Shown here one piece after another: positions 16,994 through 27,446 of a stretch of DNA of 64,000 bases. Both the position numbers and the translations under genes were made by a program. Within the stretch, counting starts at the first letter, position 1, and each line of letters opens with the position of its first letter. The notes beneath the pieces are model-generated. The model was given only the letters and a program-made list of their open reading frames with translations, had not been told where the DNA came from and searched no databases. Source of the stretch: G965233625 sp965233625 (GTDB taxonomy: Bacteria > Planctomycetota > Planctomycetia > Pirellulales > Pirellulaceae); NCBI GenBank assembly GCA_965233625.1, contig OZ247499.1, forward strand, positions 7,006,001-7,070,000, given 5' to 3'.

Positions 16994-19258
16994 ATGAATG
17001 CGCCTGACAAAGAGCAGAATTATCTCGTCTCACTAGCGATTGTTTACTACATATTCGCAAGTGTTCTGGCACTGGTTTCGCTTATTTTTGCGATCAACGT
17101 GCTCGGCTTTCTGCTGACGCTCACCAAACTAGCGGCCAGCGGTCGCGTGGCGGACTTCTACGTGGCGGGGCTTTTGACGGGCATTGCGGGCTTTGTGGCG
17201 GCCTTCATCGGAGCCATCATGCATCTGGCGATGGGTAACTGCCTGCGGCGGCGCCGCAACTATGGCTACTGCTGGTTTATGGGCGTGTTGCAAGTATTGA
17301 ACTTCCCTATCGGGACGGTGTTGGGCGTGCTGACGCTGATCGTCCTGCGGAACAAGATCATCCGCCGGACCTATGGCACCTGGGTTGCGCCCCAGAAGAT
17401 TCCCAAACACGCACCGCCGGCGCCAGGTCAGCAATCAGGCGGCTATGCAGGTCGATACAGTTCTATGCCGTCGCCCGGCTCGTTGGGTTCCGCCTCGCCG
17501 GGCTATCAGCCGATGACAGGCGGAAGTGGTCGCCCCGGAATGAGCATGGGGCAGATTCTAATGATCTTCGGGCTCATGGTCGGCTTGCTGCTGGCCGCGC
17601 TTTCGACAGCCGCGGTTGTCATCCTGGCCGGAAAACTTGCTCCCCCTGAAGACGCCCCGGCGACGGTGGCGACAGACGACGGAAGTATCATTGCACCGGC
17701 GCCCCCGTTAGTGTCCGCCGATGGCGTTGCGGTGACGCCGTCTACCGATGGCGGCCCACGCATTGCGCCGGCAGCGGTGATTGATTCCATCGATACCGCC
17801 CTGGTGCAATTACGGACCGGCGACGATACGGCACAGCTGAGATCGGTGGAATATCTGCGACGAACTCCGGTGCAAACCAGCCGTGCCAGAGAAGTCGCCC
17901 AGGCGCTGACACGCGTCTTGAATGCTGGCGGCGCCGCTTCTCGCGCGGCTGGTAGCGTGCTGATGAACTGGGGCGATGCTACGGATGCGCCTTCTATCGC
18001 CGGCGCGATGGAACGCGGCGTCGTGGACAAGCGGGCGGGCATACGTTTTCTTCAGCGTGCAGCCGATCCTGCCACGGCGGAAACGATCGCGCGTCTGCTG
18101 GGCGATGATGATCCCAGCGTGGCGGCCGCAGCCGAAGCAGCCCTGCAGGATTTCGGGCCTGAAGCACGGCCGGCGTTGACGGTGCTGGCAAACGGCGGTG
18201 ACGCGAATCTGTCAGCCCAGGCGCAGCGGCTGCTCGCGCAGATGGATGCCGCGGCTGATACCAGCGGCATTGTCACACGTCTTCAGCAACTGCGGTCAAC
18301 CGATGCGACGGAGGCCCGTGCTGCCGCGTTGTGGTTCAGTACGGCCGAAGTCAATCCGTCGCGGCAGGCCGAGGTCGCCCGCGCGCTGGAAGCCGCCACC
18401 GGCAACCCGGACGCAACCGTCCGGCAAGCTGCCTACGAGGCGGCTGTGAAATGGGCAGACGAAACAAGCGGCCCGTTTTTTCTAGACAAGTTGCAGAACG
18501 ACGCCGATGCAGCGTCCGCCGCCATGAAAGTGCTCGGCGCCATTCAATACGCCCCCGCAGCGCCCGCGCTGGTGGACCGGCTGAAACAACCGGGACCAGG
18601 TCAGGCAGAAGCGGCAGAGACGCTAACGGCGCTGGGGCCGGATGCGGCGCAGGATGCCGTGCTGCCGCTGTTCAATCACCCGGAGGAAAGTGTCCGCAGG
18701 CAGGCCAGAACCATTCTGCAAGGCTTTCGTACACCGCTCGAGACGCTGGTCGAACATTCACTTCAGGACATCCAGGCTGCCGGTGCAGCTGACGGCAATG
18801 TTAGTGAGTTGCAGGGCGGCAAAGCGGCTGAGGCGATCATCTGGCTGCGACAGCTTGAACTTTCTGAAACGCAGCAGAAGGCCATCGCAGACGCCGCGGT
18901 TCCTGTCGCCGGCGGCGATCATACCGGAGCTGCCGTGCAATCGCTTCAGTATCTGATACAGCAACGCGACCGCCGGGTGGCGGCGCCGTTCGCCAGGTTT
19001 GTCGCCAACATCGATAACATGCAGCAGGCCCGCACGTTCATGCGTTCGACCGGCAAAAATGGAGAACTGCTGGCACGCGGCAATCTGACCAGCGACGATG
19101 CACAGGTGGTGTCAGCCGTCGCGGTGATCCTGTCGGATATCGGCGGCAAGGACTCGGTTCCCGCACTTGAAAAAGCCAAGGTGAAATGGCAGAAGGCCGG
19201 CAAAACGCAGCTTGTAAACGCCATCGAAGCCGCGATCCGGCAAGCAAGTAAGCGGTAA
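16994..19258 (+). CDS. Membrane protein with C-terminal HEAT-like repeats
   Basis: About 754 residues from ATG 16994; the open frame runs upstream to 16583 but overlaps the glycosyltransferase gene. There are hydrophobic segments near residues 13-35, 48-75, 90-115 and 185-210, with a Gly/Pro/Ser-rich linker between the third and fourth. The remaining 500 residues are Ala-rich helical repeats of HEAT/PBS-lyase type (for example DDPSVAAAAEAALQDFGPEA and HPEESVRRQARTILQ). They probably form a scaffold outside the membrane. No catalytic motif is seen. It is 77 bases downstream of the glycosyltransferase and may be co-transcribed. Confidence 0.8.
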   Translation: MNAPDKEQNYLVSLAIVYYIFASVLALVSLIFAINVLGFLLTLTKLAASGRVADFYVAGLLTGIAGFVAAFIGAIMHLAMGNCLRRRRNYGYCWFMGVLQVLNFPIGTVLGVLTLIVLRNKIIRRTYGTWVAPQKIPKHAPPAPGQQSGGYAGRYSSMPSPGSLGSASPGYQPMTGGSGRPGMSMGQILMIFGLMVGLLLAALSTAAVVILAGKLAPPEDAPATVATDDGSIIAPAPPLVSADGVAVTPSTDGGPRIAPAAVIDSIDTALVQLRTGDDTAQLRSVEYLRRTPVQTSRAREVAQALTRVLNAGGAASRAAGSVLMNWGDATDAPSIAGAMERGVVDKRAGIRFLQRAADPATAETIARLLGDDDPSVAAAAEAALQDFGPEARPALTVLANGGDANLSAQAQRLLAQMDAAADTSGIVTRLQQLRSTDATEARAAALWFSTAEVNPSRQAEVARALEAATGNPDATVRQAAYEAAVKWADETSGPFFLDKLQNDADAASAAMKVLGAIQYAPAAPALVDRLKQPGPGQAEAAETLTALGPDAAQDAVLPLFNHPEESVRRQARTILQGFRTPLETLVEHSLQDIQAAGAADGNVSELQGGKAAEAIIWLRQLELSETQQKAIADAAVPVAGGDHTGAAVQSLQYLIQQRDRRVAAPFARFVANIDNMQQARTFMRSTGKNGELLARGNLTSDDAQVVSAVAVILSDIGGKDSVPALEKAKVKWQKAGKTQLVNAIEAAIRQASKR

Positions 19259-19260
19259 CG

Positions 19261-20454
19261 CTAACCGGCTTTGCGGACCGGCTTCAGGCCGCTTGTATGC
19301 GAACTGACGGTCCTTTGCGGTGGGAAGGGCAGCACGTCACGATGCGGCGCGCGACTGCGTTTGTTGCGCAGCCAAGCTATGTTGCTGGAAACTCTGGCCA
19401 GTAGCAGCTGCGATTCGTACCTGGCGCCGACGTTTAATAAGTAGAGCGCGGCGAGCATCGCCATCGCGGCGGCAACGGGAACGATATCCGTCGAAAGTAG
19501 CACGCCTGAAACGGAAGCGAGGATAAGGCAGGGGTTCAGACAACCTGTGACAATCAGAATCTTCCGGGCGCCCCATCCGCGGTCGTGCATGCGGTGATGA
19601 ATGTGCATGCGGTCTGGCGCCCCGATGCCACGCCCGGCCAGTTTGCGGCGCAGCATGGCCAGGGAAGTATCGAGCAGCGGTAAGGCGAGCAGCGCGGCCG
19701 GCGCTGTCATCGAAAGTCCGCCATCACGCGAAGCCGCCAACAGCGTCAGCCCGCCGGCAAGCATCCCCAGCGTCATGCTGCCAGCATCGCCCAGGAAGAT
19801 TCGCGCCGGTGGCAAATTGTGCACGGTAAAGCCCGCCACTGCCGCCGCACAGAGCAAAGCGAAGCAGCCGACCGAAACATCGCCCGAGATCCACGACAGG
19901 CACGCTACGCCAGCAAACGCCTGAACGCCGGTCAGTCCGGCCAGACCATCGCTTCCATCCAGCAGATTGAAAGCATTCACACAGCCGACGATCCATACCG
20001 CCACAAACACGTATCCCGCCAAGCTCAACGGCAACGCCAAGCCGCCCAGCGAAATAGATTCCGCCGGACCATACATCACCACAAATGGCGCCGCGGCGGC
20101 AATCTGCAAAGCAAATTTCAATCTGGCCCGCAACGGCCGGTAGTCGTCGAGCACACCCACGGCACACACCAGACAAGCCGATGCGAACAACGCAGCCATC
20201 GCAGGCGACAGCGCCGGCCACACAGTGCTTCCGCCACTGAGGATTACTGTGAGAATCAATGTCGCCCCGATGCCGGCCGGAATACTCACACCGCCCAGTA
20301 GCGGCGTATCGCGGCGGTGAAGCTTCCGCCTGCCATCCGGCCGGTCCTGCATGCCCAAGCGTGGCGCCAGCCACCGCGCAAACCACGTGGCCGCATACGC
20401 AACGGCGAATGCAGCAACAAGGCTCAGGCAGTGTAACACAACGACGGGCGGCAT
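19261..20454 (-). CDS. WecA/TagO/MraY-family undecaprenyl-phosphate sugar-1-phosphate transferase
   Basis: About 397 residues with roughly ten membrane segments. It would move a sugar 1-phosphate (probably an N-acetylhexosamine) from UDP-sugar onto undecaprenyl phosphate, starting a surface polysaccharide. Family motifs are present: VGVLDDYRPLRARLKF (Asp-Asp magnesium site), NAFNLLDGSDGLAG, ARIFLGDAGSM and the HIHHR loop that marks WecA-like rather than MraY enzymes. ATG 20454 is favoured over TTG 20487. No other cell-envelope glycan gene adjoins it apart from the glycosyltransferase upstream on the other strand. Confidence 0.9.
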   Translation of the reverse strand: MPPVVVLHCLSLVAAFAVAYAATWFARWLAPRLGMQDRPDGRRKLHRRDTPLLGGVSIPAGIGATLILTVILSGGSTVWPALSPAMAALFASACLVCAVGVLDDYRPLRARLKFALQIAAAAPFVVMYGPAESISLGGLALPLSLAGYVFVAVWIVGCVNAFNLLDGSDGLAGLTGVQAFAGVACLSWISGDVSVGCFALLCAAAVAGFTVHNLPPARIFLGDAGSMTLGMLAGGLTLLAASRDGGLSMTAPAALLALPLLDTSLAMLRRKLAGRGIGAPDRMHIHHRMHDRGWGARKILIVTGCLNPCLILASVSGVLLSTDIVPVAAAMAMLAALYLLNVGARYESQLLLARVSSNIAWLRNKRSRAPHRDVLPFPPQRTVSSHTSGLKPVRKAG

Positions 20455-20647
20455 CAAGAATTCCGGGAAATGGCATTTCTGGCTCAAGTGGCTGATTGCG
20501 ACTGGCCCTTCATCCGGGCAATCGCTACATCAGGCTGTATCGTTATTATCGGTCGCTTGGCGGCGTCCCTAGCGGTTTGATTGTCAAAAACGCGGCTTGC
20601 GGTAACAATCAACGCTTCCGTTCGACTCATTAAGGTGACACCGAAGC

Positions 20648-22384
20648 ATGGCAAACTCACGGCTTGGGCAATTTGCGCTGGAAGAAAGGCTGCGATCCGA
20701 TGGGCAAGGTAACGTCTACCGCGCGATTCATTTAAAGCATCGGAAGCAGGTTGCTTTGAAAGTCTTCCCGGCGCCGCTTGCCAATAAAAGCCAGGCTTCG
20801 CAACAGGCGCTTGCCAAAGAGGTAGAAGCGCTGAAGAAGCTGCAGCATCCGCATGTGGTGCAATGCTTCGGCGGCGGCTTCTCGAACATGCAAGGCTATT
20901 TGGCCTACGAACTTATCAGCGGCGAAACGCTACGGAGCATCTTGGACCGCCGCGGGCGCCTGGGCTGGGAACAGGCGATGGATTACGCCCGGCAGATCTG
21001 CACCGGGTTGGAACACGCGCACACACTCGGCCTGGTGCACGAAAATCTCACGCCGGCCAAGGTGCTGATAGATGACACACTGGGCGATCTGAAAATTGCT
21101 GATTACCGCGTGGAACGTTCGCGCAACACCTTCTGCGATGCAAAACCCGTTGCCCCTGCCATGTGGTACTGGTCGCCGGAACAGCTTGCGGGCGAAGCGA
21201 TTACGATCAAGTCCGATCTGTATTCGCTGGGTTGCATCCTTTACGAAATGATTACCGGCGAACTACCGCACCGGGCGGACACGGTCGAGGCCCTCCAGCA
21301 ACAGCGCGCTGCATCTCCGGCGCCGCGGCCTTCGGCCAAAGTGTTGGACTGCCCCGTCTGGATCGACAGCATTGTAGAACAGTTACTGGCGCCAGAGCCG
21401 GCCAACCGCCCGTATGCACCTGGCGCCGTGCTGCTGGCGTTTCAGCACGCGGGCAAAAATCTGGCGGCAGGCGTCAGCATGACCGAGCACGCCGCCGGTG
21501 GATTCAGCCCGCTGGCCAAACCTGCGGACAATGACGAAGCCCGCAAACTGCTGCAAGCCGAACAGCCGAAGGAGAAAACGCCGCTGTTTGTTTTCGACGG
21601 ACCGCCGCTTTACGAACGCCCGTGGTTCCTGGTGGTTTGTCTATTGCTGATCGCGGCGGTCGTGGGTTTCTTCGCCTGGCCCGCCAGTGAGAAAACACTG
21701 CTAACGCGGGCGGAAGCGTTGATGGAGTCGGACGATCTTTCGCAACTCAACACAGCCAAGAACAGCTATCTGCTGCCACTACTGGACCGTTTCCCGGAGG
21801 GCGAGCACGCCGATGAAGCGCGGGAATACGTTGACCAGATTGACCAGAAGATCTTTCACCGCCGTGCAAAGAACCGCCTGAAGATGGGGGCGGAGCCAGA
21901 ATCGGATGGCGAACTGCTGTATGCTGCGGGCCTTGCCAAAGAAGAAGCCGACCCGGAAGCTGCCCTGGAGCACTTCCAGGAACTAGCCAAGACGATTGAC
22001 GTGGATGGCCCTGATCGTCCTTATGTGCTGCTTGCCAAAGCACGGCTGGCCGAAGCCAAAAAGAACCAGCCGCCTGTCGCCACCGGGCCAGCCGCCGAGA
22101 TCAGCGCGGGTGACGAACTTCTGGCACAGAAACAATATGCAGCAGCCCGCGAGAAATTTGAAAAAATTGTTGAGAAATACAGTGGCGAACTCGAACACGC
22201 CCGCGTTGTTGAGCAAGCAGAATCACGCCTGCTGCTTGTCCGCGAGCGACTTGCCAAAGCCAAAGCCAGCGACACCCTGCCCGCGGATCTGCCTGAAGTT
22301 TCGCCCGCGACAGAAGCTTCACCTCTAACGGCTTCCCCATCCACCGCAGCCAGTGACGGCGCCGGTTCCGGGGTGGACGACTAA
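20648..22384 (+). CDS. Ser/Thr kinase-like protein, probable pseudokinase, with TM and TPR-like tail
   Basis: 578 residues. The kinase fold covers about residues 7-265: the VAIK lysine (K38 in QVALKVF), an alpha-C glutamate (E58), and the SPEQLAG plus KSDLYSLGCILYEMITG segments. The catalytic loop HRDLKPxN has become HENLTPAK (131-138), losing the catalytic Asp, Lys and Asn, and DFG reads DYR (152-154). It may therefore bind ATP without phosphorylating. A transmembrane segment lies at about 326-344, followed by a helical TPR-like region to about 535 and a Ser/Ala/Pro-rich end. It is 5 bases upstream of the methyltransferase gene, so the two form an operon. Confidence 0.85.
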   Translation: MANSRLGQFALEERLRSDGQGNVYRAIHLKHRKQVALKVFPAPLANKSQASQQALAKEVEALKKLQHPHVVQCFGGGFSNMQGYLAYELISGETLRSILDRRGRLGWEQAMDYARQICTGLEHAHTLGLVHENLTPAKVLIDDTLGDLKIADYRVERSRNTFCDAKPVAPAMWYWSPEQLAGEAITIKSDLYSLGCILYEMITGELPHRADTVEALQQQRAASPAPRPSAKVLDCPVWIDSIVEQLLAPEPANRPYAPGAVLLAFQHAGKNLAAGVSMTEHAAGGFSPLAKPADNDEARKLLQAEQPKEKTPLFVFDGPPLYERPWFLVVCLLLIAAVVGFFAWPASEKTLLTRAEALMESDDLSQLNTAKNSYLLPLLDRFPEGEHADEAREYVDQIDQKIFHRRAKNRLKMGAEPESDGELLYAAGLAKEEADPEAALEHFQELAKTIDVDGPDRPYVLLAKARLAEAKKNQPPVATGPAAEISAGDELLAQKQYAAAREKFEKIVEKYSGELEHARVVEQAESRLLLVRERLAKAKASDTLPADLPEVSPATEASPLTASPSTAASDGAGSGVDD

Positions 22385-22389
22385 AGATT

Positions 22390-23079
22390 ATGCCTTCTTT
22401 TGATACACTTCAGTCGCTGCAGCAGACTATTGAATCCCAGTACGAAATCTCCACAGCGGCGATGAAATTCGGCGATGTCGAATTCAACTTCACGCGGGTC
22501 GCCGACCCGGAAACCGTGCTGGATGATGAGACCATGCTAATGTCTCACGAAGAACTAGAGTGGCAGCCGTACTGGGCGGAAACCTGGGATTCGGCCTCGG
22601 GCTTCTGCAGCTTTCTGGTGGAAGAATTCGCGGGCGGGCTGCAGGGTCGCAGCGTGCTGGATATCGGTTGCGGTATGGGGCTGACCGGCTGCGTTGCGGC
22701 GGGATTAGGCGCCAGCGTGACGATGGTGGATTTCGCACCGCCGGCGTTGTTATTCGCTGAACTCAACGCGTGGCCGTGGCGGCAGCGGGTGCAGGTTCAA
22801 CGCGTTGACTGGTGCGTTGACGATTTACAGCAGAAGTTTGACATCGTCATTGCCTCCGACATTCTCTACGACCGCAGCGATCTGCCTCATTTAGACACCT
22901 TCATCCGCAAGCACTTGATAGACGGCGCCACCGCGTATCTGGGCGAACCCAATCGCATTATGGGCAACGAGTTCATCCAGTGGTTTAAGCAGCACGGCTG
23001 GAACCTGACGCAGCATCCCGTTTCTACGCCGCACCTTACGCAAGAGGTGCGCGTGCTGCAGATGCAGCCGCAGGGGTGA
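22390..23079 (+). CDS. Class I SAM-dependent methyltransferase
   Basis: 229 residues. The SAM-binding motif I is VLDIGCGMGLTGCVAA near residue 90, followed by VTMVDFAPPAL (motif II) and FDIVIASDILYD (post-motif region). A WQPYWAETWDSA segment before motif I is like that of the METTL/Methyltransf_16 group, which methylates protein lysines or related targets. The start is 5 bases after the pseudokinase stop, showing translational coupling. Substrate unknown. Confidence 0.87.
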   Translation: MPSFDTLQSLQQTIESQYEISTAAMKFGDVEFNFTRVADPETVLDDETMLMSHEELEWQPYWAETWDSASGFCSFLVEEFAGGLQGRSVLDIGCGMGLTGCVAAGLGASVTMVDFAPPALLFAELNAWPWRQRVQVQRVDWCVDDLQQKFDIVIASDILYDRSDLPHLDTFIRKHLIDGATAYLGEPNRIMGNEFIQWFKQHGWNLTQHPVSTPHLTQEVRVLQMQPQG

Positions 23080-23313
23080 ACGCGCCGCGAGAGCGCGGAA
23101 GAAAACAGATGGTCTTTGCGCTGCATACCCATCTTCACTGTTTTACGCAGGCGGTAGATGCTCTCGCCGCAGCTTCGGTTTTGGGGAAGTTTATCGGTTG
23201 ATCCGATAAATCAACTGCCTTTGGCCGGGTGAATACTCCGAAAATAAGAGGTGTATAGATTGCGGCAAGACGCCGCGTTGCTGCGCCCTTGGATGGGTAG
23301 GAGTCTAGAGCTG

Positions 23314-26202
23314 ATGAGTCACAAAGCCCGGTTCCCTTTCTGGTCTGTGTTGTGCGTTATCGTAAGCATTGCAGTCATTCTGCTGATGGCGCCGCGCGCC
23401 TGGCGCAGTTTGCGGCTACAAGCGAATTACGCTGCCCTAAGTTATGTGACGGCAACGTCGGAAGCGGCAAGCAGCGAAGATGCAGAGCCAGAGACGCCCT
23501 CGTTGATTGCCGATCTTGATGCCACCGGTATCGATGCATCCGCCGTCGGCGCTCCGCCAGCAACGCCGCCGCATGCTTTCGTTCAGAATGGAGATGGGCT
23601 GGTGGTTTATCCGCCCGTTGCACCCGCGAAGCCGGCGCCACGGCAGTACGTGCGACGTTCCTCCCTTCGTTACGCCCGGATCGGTGACACGATTGACACC
23701 AGCCTGTTCCGCCGCCCTGGCGATCCACCGCTTGCCGACGCGAGCGACAAGCCGCAGATTGAACTAGCGGCGCCAGGGAAACCCGTTGATCCCGTTTCGC
23801 AGTTTCAGTCCTACACACCGCCCGCCATCGACGCCGCGATTGTCGATGTGAAAAGCAACCTCGCCGCGTTACCAGATTATGCGAACGCCGCCCCTTACGA
23901 TTCGTCGCCGCTGGCCACACTGGCCCGCCGGAGTGCGAACGGAAACGGTGGCGCCTTCGATCCTTCCGCCCGGAACATCGGCCCCGAATGGCCTCGTATC
24001 ACGGAGCAGGCAAACGCCGCCCCGTCCGAATCCATCGCCCGGGTGGCCACAACGGTTACCCCCGGCTTTGCTTCGCAACGTGTCGTGACGCCTCGTACTG
24101 TTGTGCAGCCAGCCCACGCAAGTGTTGGCGTCTGGCCCTATCCAGCAACGCTTGGCAGCATCGCCAAAGAGCTTGAAGCCCACGCGTTCACCGCTGACTG
24201 GGCAAGAAAACTACAAGCCGAAATACGCACTTTGGGGCAGATTGACGCCTTCAGTTCGACAGATTCCGCCCTGTGCATCAATCGCTTCGATACGCTGGCA
24301 GACGAAGCCTGGACGCTTTCCCAGGCCACCGATGAGCAGCCAATGACCGTTGCCCTGCAACGCGCGTCCTTCGCCATCGCCCGGCGGGTCGAAGTCTGGC
24401 AGCACGTCCATGCCGTCGCATCATCGACGCAGCCTGTCAAAATCACTGCCAAGGTCGATCGCGAGGATTTACAGCAACAGGTCGCCGCAGTTGAAGCGCA
24501 GTTGCAGCGGCTTACGCACGGCGAATCCTGGCGCAAGTATCTATTACTCGATCAGGTAAAAGAAGTTGCTGCCGGACGCGGCGGGCTGTCTCCGGCAGTG
24601 GTATCACGCACCGTGATTACCCGTTTGCACACCGCACGCAGCAAAGAGAACCGCAAGGCGTTTTTCTCGCAGCCAGAGTTCATCGCTTTAGGCAAAGAGC
24701 TTTCTCACTGGGTGGTTGAGCCGGTCGACTTCGCCAGCCTGCTATGGAACCTGGAACATTATGAAGAATGCGAAGGCTGCAAAACCGCTGCCGATGTGGC
24801 TGCCGGAATCCACGATCTGCGCTGGGCGCAGAGCCATTACGCCAGCCAGTTAGGGCAGCGTCTTGAAACAAGCTACCGCAATGCGAATGCACGGCTTTCG
24901 GTTTCGGGCGAATTCCTCAATCAACTATTGCCGCAGCCCGAAGCCCAATCGCAGCGCGTTGCAGAACATCTTCTGGGCGCCAATGTGTATGGCCGCAGCC
25001 GTGCGGATACCAACCTCGCGCTCGTGCTCAAGCCTGATCCAAATCGTATCAAGGTAGAGCTGCAAGCCGCCGGCGCCGTCACCAGCCGTACGTCGGCTCA
25101 TCGTAGCCCGGTAACTTTCCACAACCGTGGCGCCGCCGAATATCAGGGCCGGAAGCTGCTGGCCGTTGACTGCACGGGGGTCCGTTCGTGGGATGCAGAG
25201 GTGCAGGCCACCAGCCGGAACTGCACGGTTGGCGTTGATTCTGACTTTGATCACATCCCGCTACTCGGTCCCCTGGTCCGCCACATCGCTGACCAGCAAC
25301 GTGCGGATCAGCAAGGCCGCGCGAACCGCATCGTCGAGGTCCGCCTCAGCGACCGCGTCGCCAGCCAGTTGGATGAGTCCGTGGGCAGTAAGCTGCAGGA
25401 AGCTGAACAGACTTTTCAGCTGAAGGTGCTGACACCACTGAACCAGTTGAACCTGGACCCGAAGCCCGTAGATATGCAGACCACGTCATCGCACATCAGT
25501 GTGCGGTATCGCCTGGCCGGCAAGCAGCAGTTAGCCGCTCACACGCCCCGGCCACGCGCTCCGGCCAACCACGTCTTCGCAGTGCAGTTGCACCAGACGG
25601 TGCTTAACAACGCGATTGAACAGTTGCAGCTCAGCGGCCGTGAAACGGGTTTGCAGGAGTTGCACGACGAACTGGTGAGTAAGTTTGACGTGATGAAGGG
25701 CGCCAGCGATCCGCTGCCAGAAGACGTGGTGATTAAATTCGCCAGCGAAGATCCTATAGCCATCGCCTTCAAAGACGATCGCGTTGTCTTTACGCTGCGG
25801 ATTGACTACATCGACAACGGTCGCCGCCGCCTGAATGATTTCGCGGTGCGTGTCGCTTACAAGCCGGTAGTCAACGGGCTGGATGTGAAGCTGATGCGTG
25901 ATGGCTTTGTAGAACTGGTCGGGCGCCGGGTTGGCTTCCGCGATCAGATTGTCATCCGCGGGCTGTTCAGCGCGGTCTTCTCGAAAGAGCGTCCCGTTCA
26001 GATCACGCCTCAGACCGTGCTAGAGAATCCTCACATCCGCAACGTAGCGGTGACGCAGATGGTGATCGACGAAGGCTGGATCGGACTGGCTGCCGACTAC
26101 CAGGCAAAGCCGGCCGTCACTCCGCAGCAGTTCGCACCGGCGGGAACAGGCTGGCGTCCACGCACGATTGCCACGCAGCCGGATGGACCCATCCTGCGGT
26201 AG
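23314..26202 (+). CDS. Large membrane-anchored protein of unknown function
   Basis: About 962 residues. ATG 23314 is favoured by an upstream AGGAG; the open frame goes back to 23251. A single membrane anchor is visible near the start (FWSVLCVIVSIAVILLMAP), followed by a long Ala/Pro-rich region to about residue 290 and then a mainly helical and beta mixed domain to the end. No known family or catalytic motif was recognised. Most of the protein is probably outside the cytoplasmic membrane. It lies 162 bases upstream of the MoxR ATPase gene on the same strand. Confidence 0.8.
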   Translation: MSHKARFPFWSVLCVIVSIAVILLMAPRAWRSLRLQANYAALSYVTATSEAASSEDAEPETPSLIADLDATGIDASAVGAPPATPPHAFVQNGDGLVVYPPVAPAKPAPRQYVRRSSLRYARIGDTIDTSLFRRPGDPPLADASDKPQIELAAPGKPVDPVSQFQSYTPPAIDAAIVDVKSNLAALPDYANAAPYDSSPLATLARRSANGNGGAFDPSARNIGPEWPRITEQANAAPSESIARVATTVTPGFASQRVVTPRTVVQPAHASVGVWPYPATLGSIAKELEAHAFTADWARKLQAEIRTLGQIDAFSSTDSALCINRFDTLADEAWTLSQATDEQPMTVALQRASFAIARRVEVWQHVHAVASSTQPVKITAKVDREDLQQQVAAVEAQLQRLTHGESWRKYLLLDQVKEVAAGRGGLSPAVVSRTVITRLHTARSKENRKAFFSQPEFIALGKELSHWVVEPVDFASLLWNLEHYEECEGCKTAADVAAGIHDLRWAQSHYASQLGQRLETSYRNANARLSVSGEFLNQLLPQPEAQSQRVAEHLLGANVYGRSRADTNLALVLKPDPNRIKVELQAAGAVTSRTSAHRSPVTFHNRGAAEYQGRKLLAVDCTGVRSWDAEVQATSRNCTVGVDSDFDHIPLLGPLVRHIADQQRADQQGRANRIVEVRLSDRVASQLDESVGSKLQEAEQTFQLKVLTPLNQLNLDPKPVDMQTTSSHISVRYRLAGKQQLAAHTPRPRAPANHVFAVQLHQTVLNNAIEQLQLSGRETGLQELHDELVSKFDVMKGASDPLPEDVVIKFASEDPIAIAFKDDRVVFTLRIDYIDNGRRRLNDFAVRVAYKPVVNGLDVKLMRDGFVELVGRRVGFRDQIVIRGLFSAVFSKERPVQITPQTVLENPHIRNVAVTQMVIDEGWIGLAADYQAKPAVTPQQFAPAGTGWRPRTIATQPDGPILR

Positions 26203-26364
26203 CCGGGCTTGAAACCACGGGGCGCCTGTCATTGAACCACGCAGCGGTTGTGACGTAAAATTGGCCTTATCAGAGCGTCGCGATGGTGGCGGCGCCTGTT
26301 CGCAGTTGCCCGGTGCGGCTGTGAACCCTGGCTGCGTTACACGCTACGTGCGAAAAGGAATCCT

Positions 26365-27393
<1,029 letters not shown>

Positions 27394-27446
27394 AAACAGG
27401 CTGGCTTCGCACGCCTTGTACGTCAGCCGCATCAGCGATTTACACG

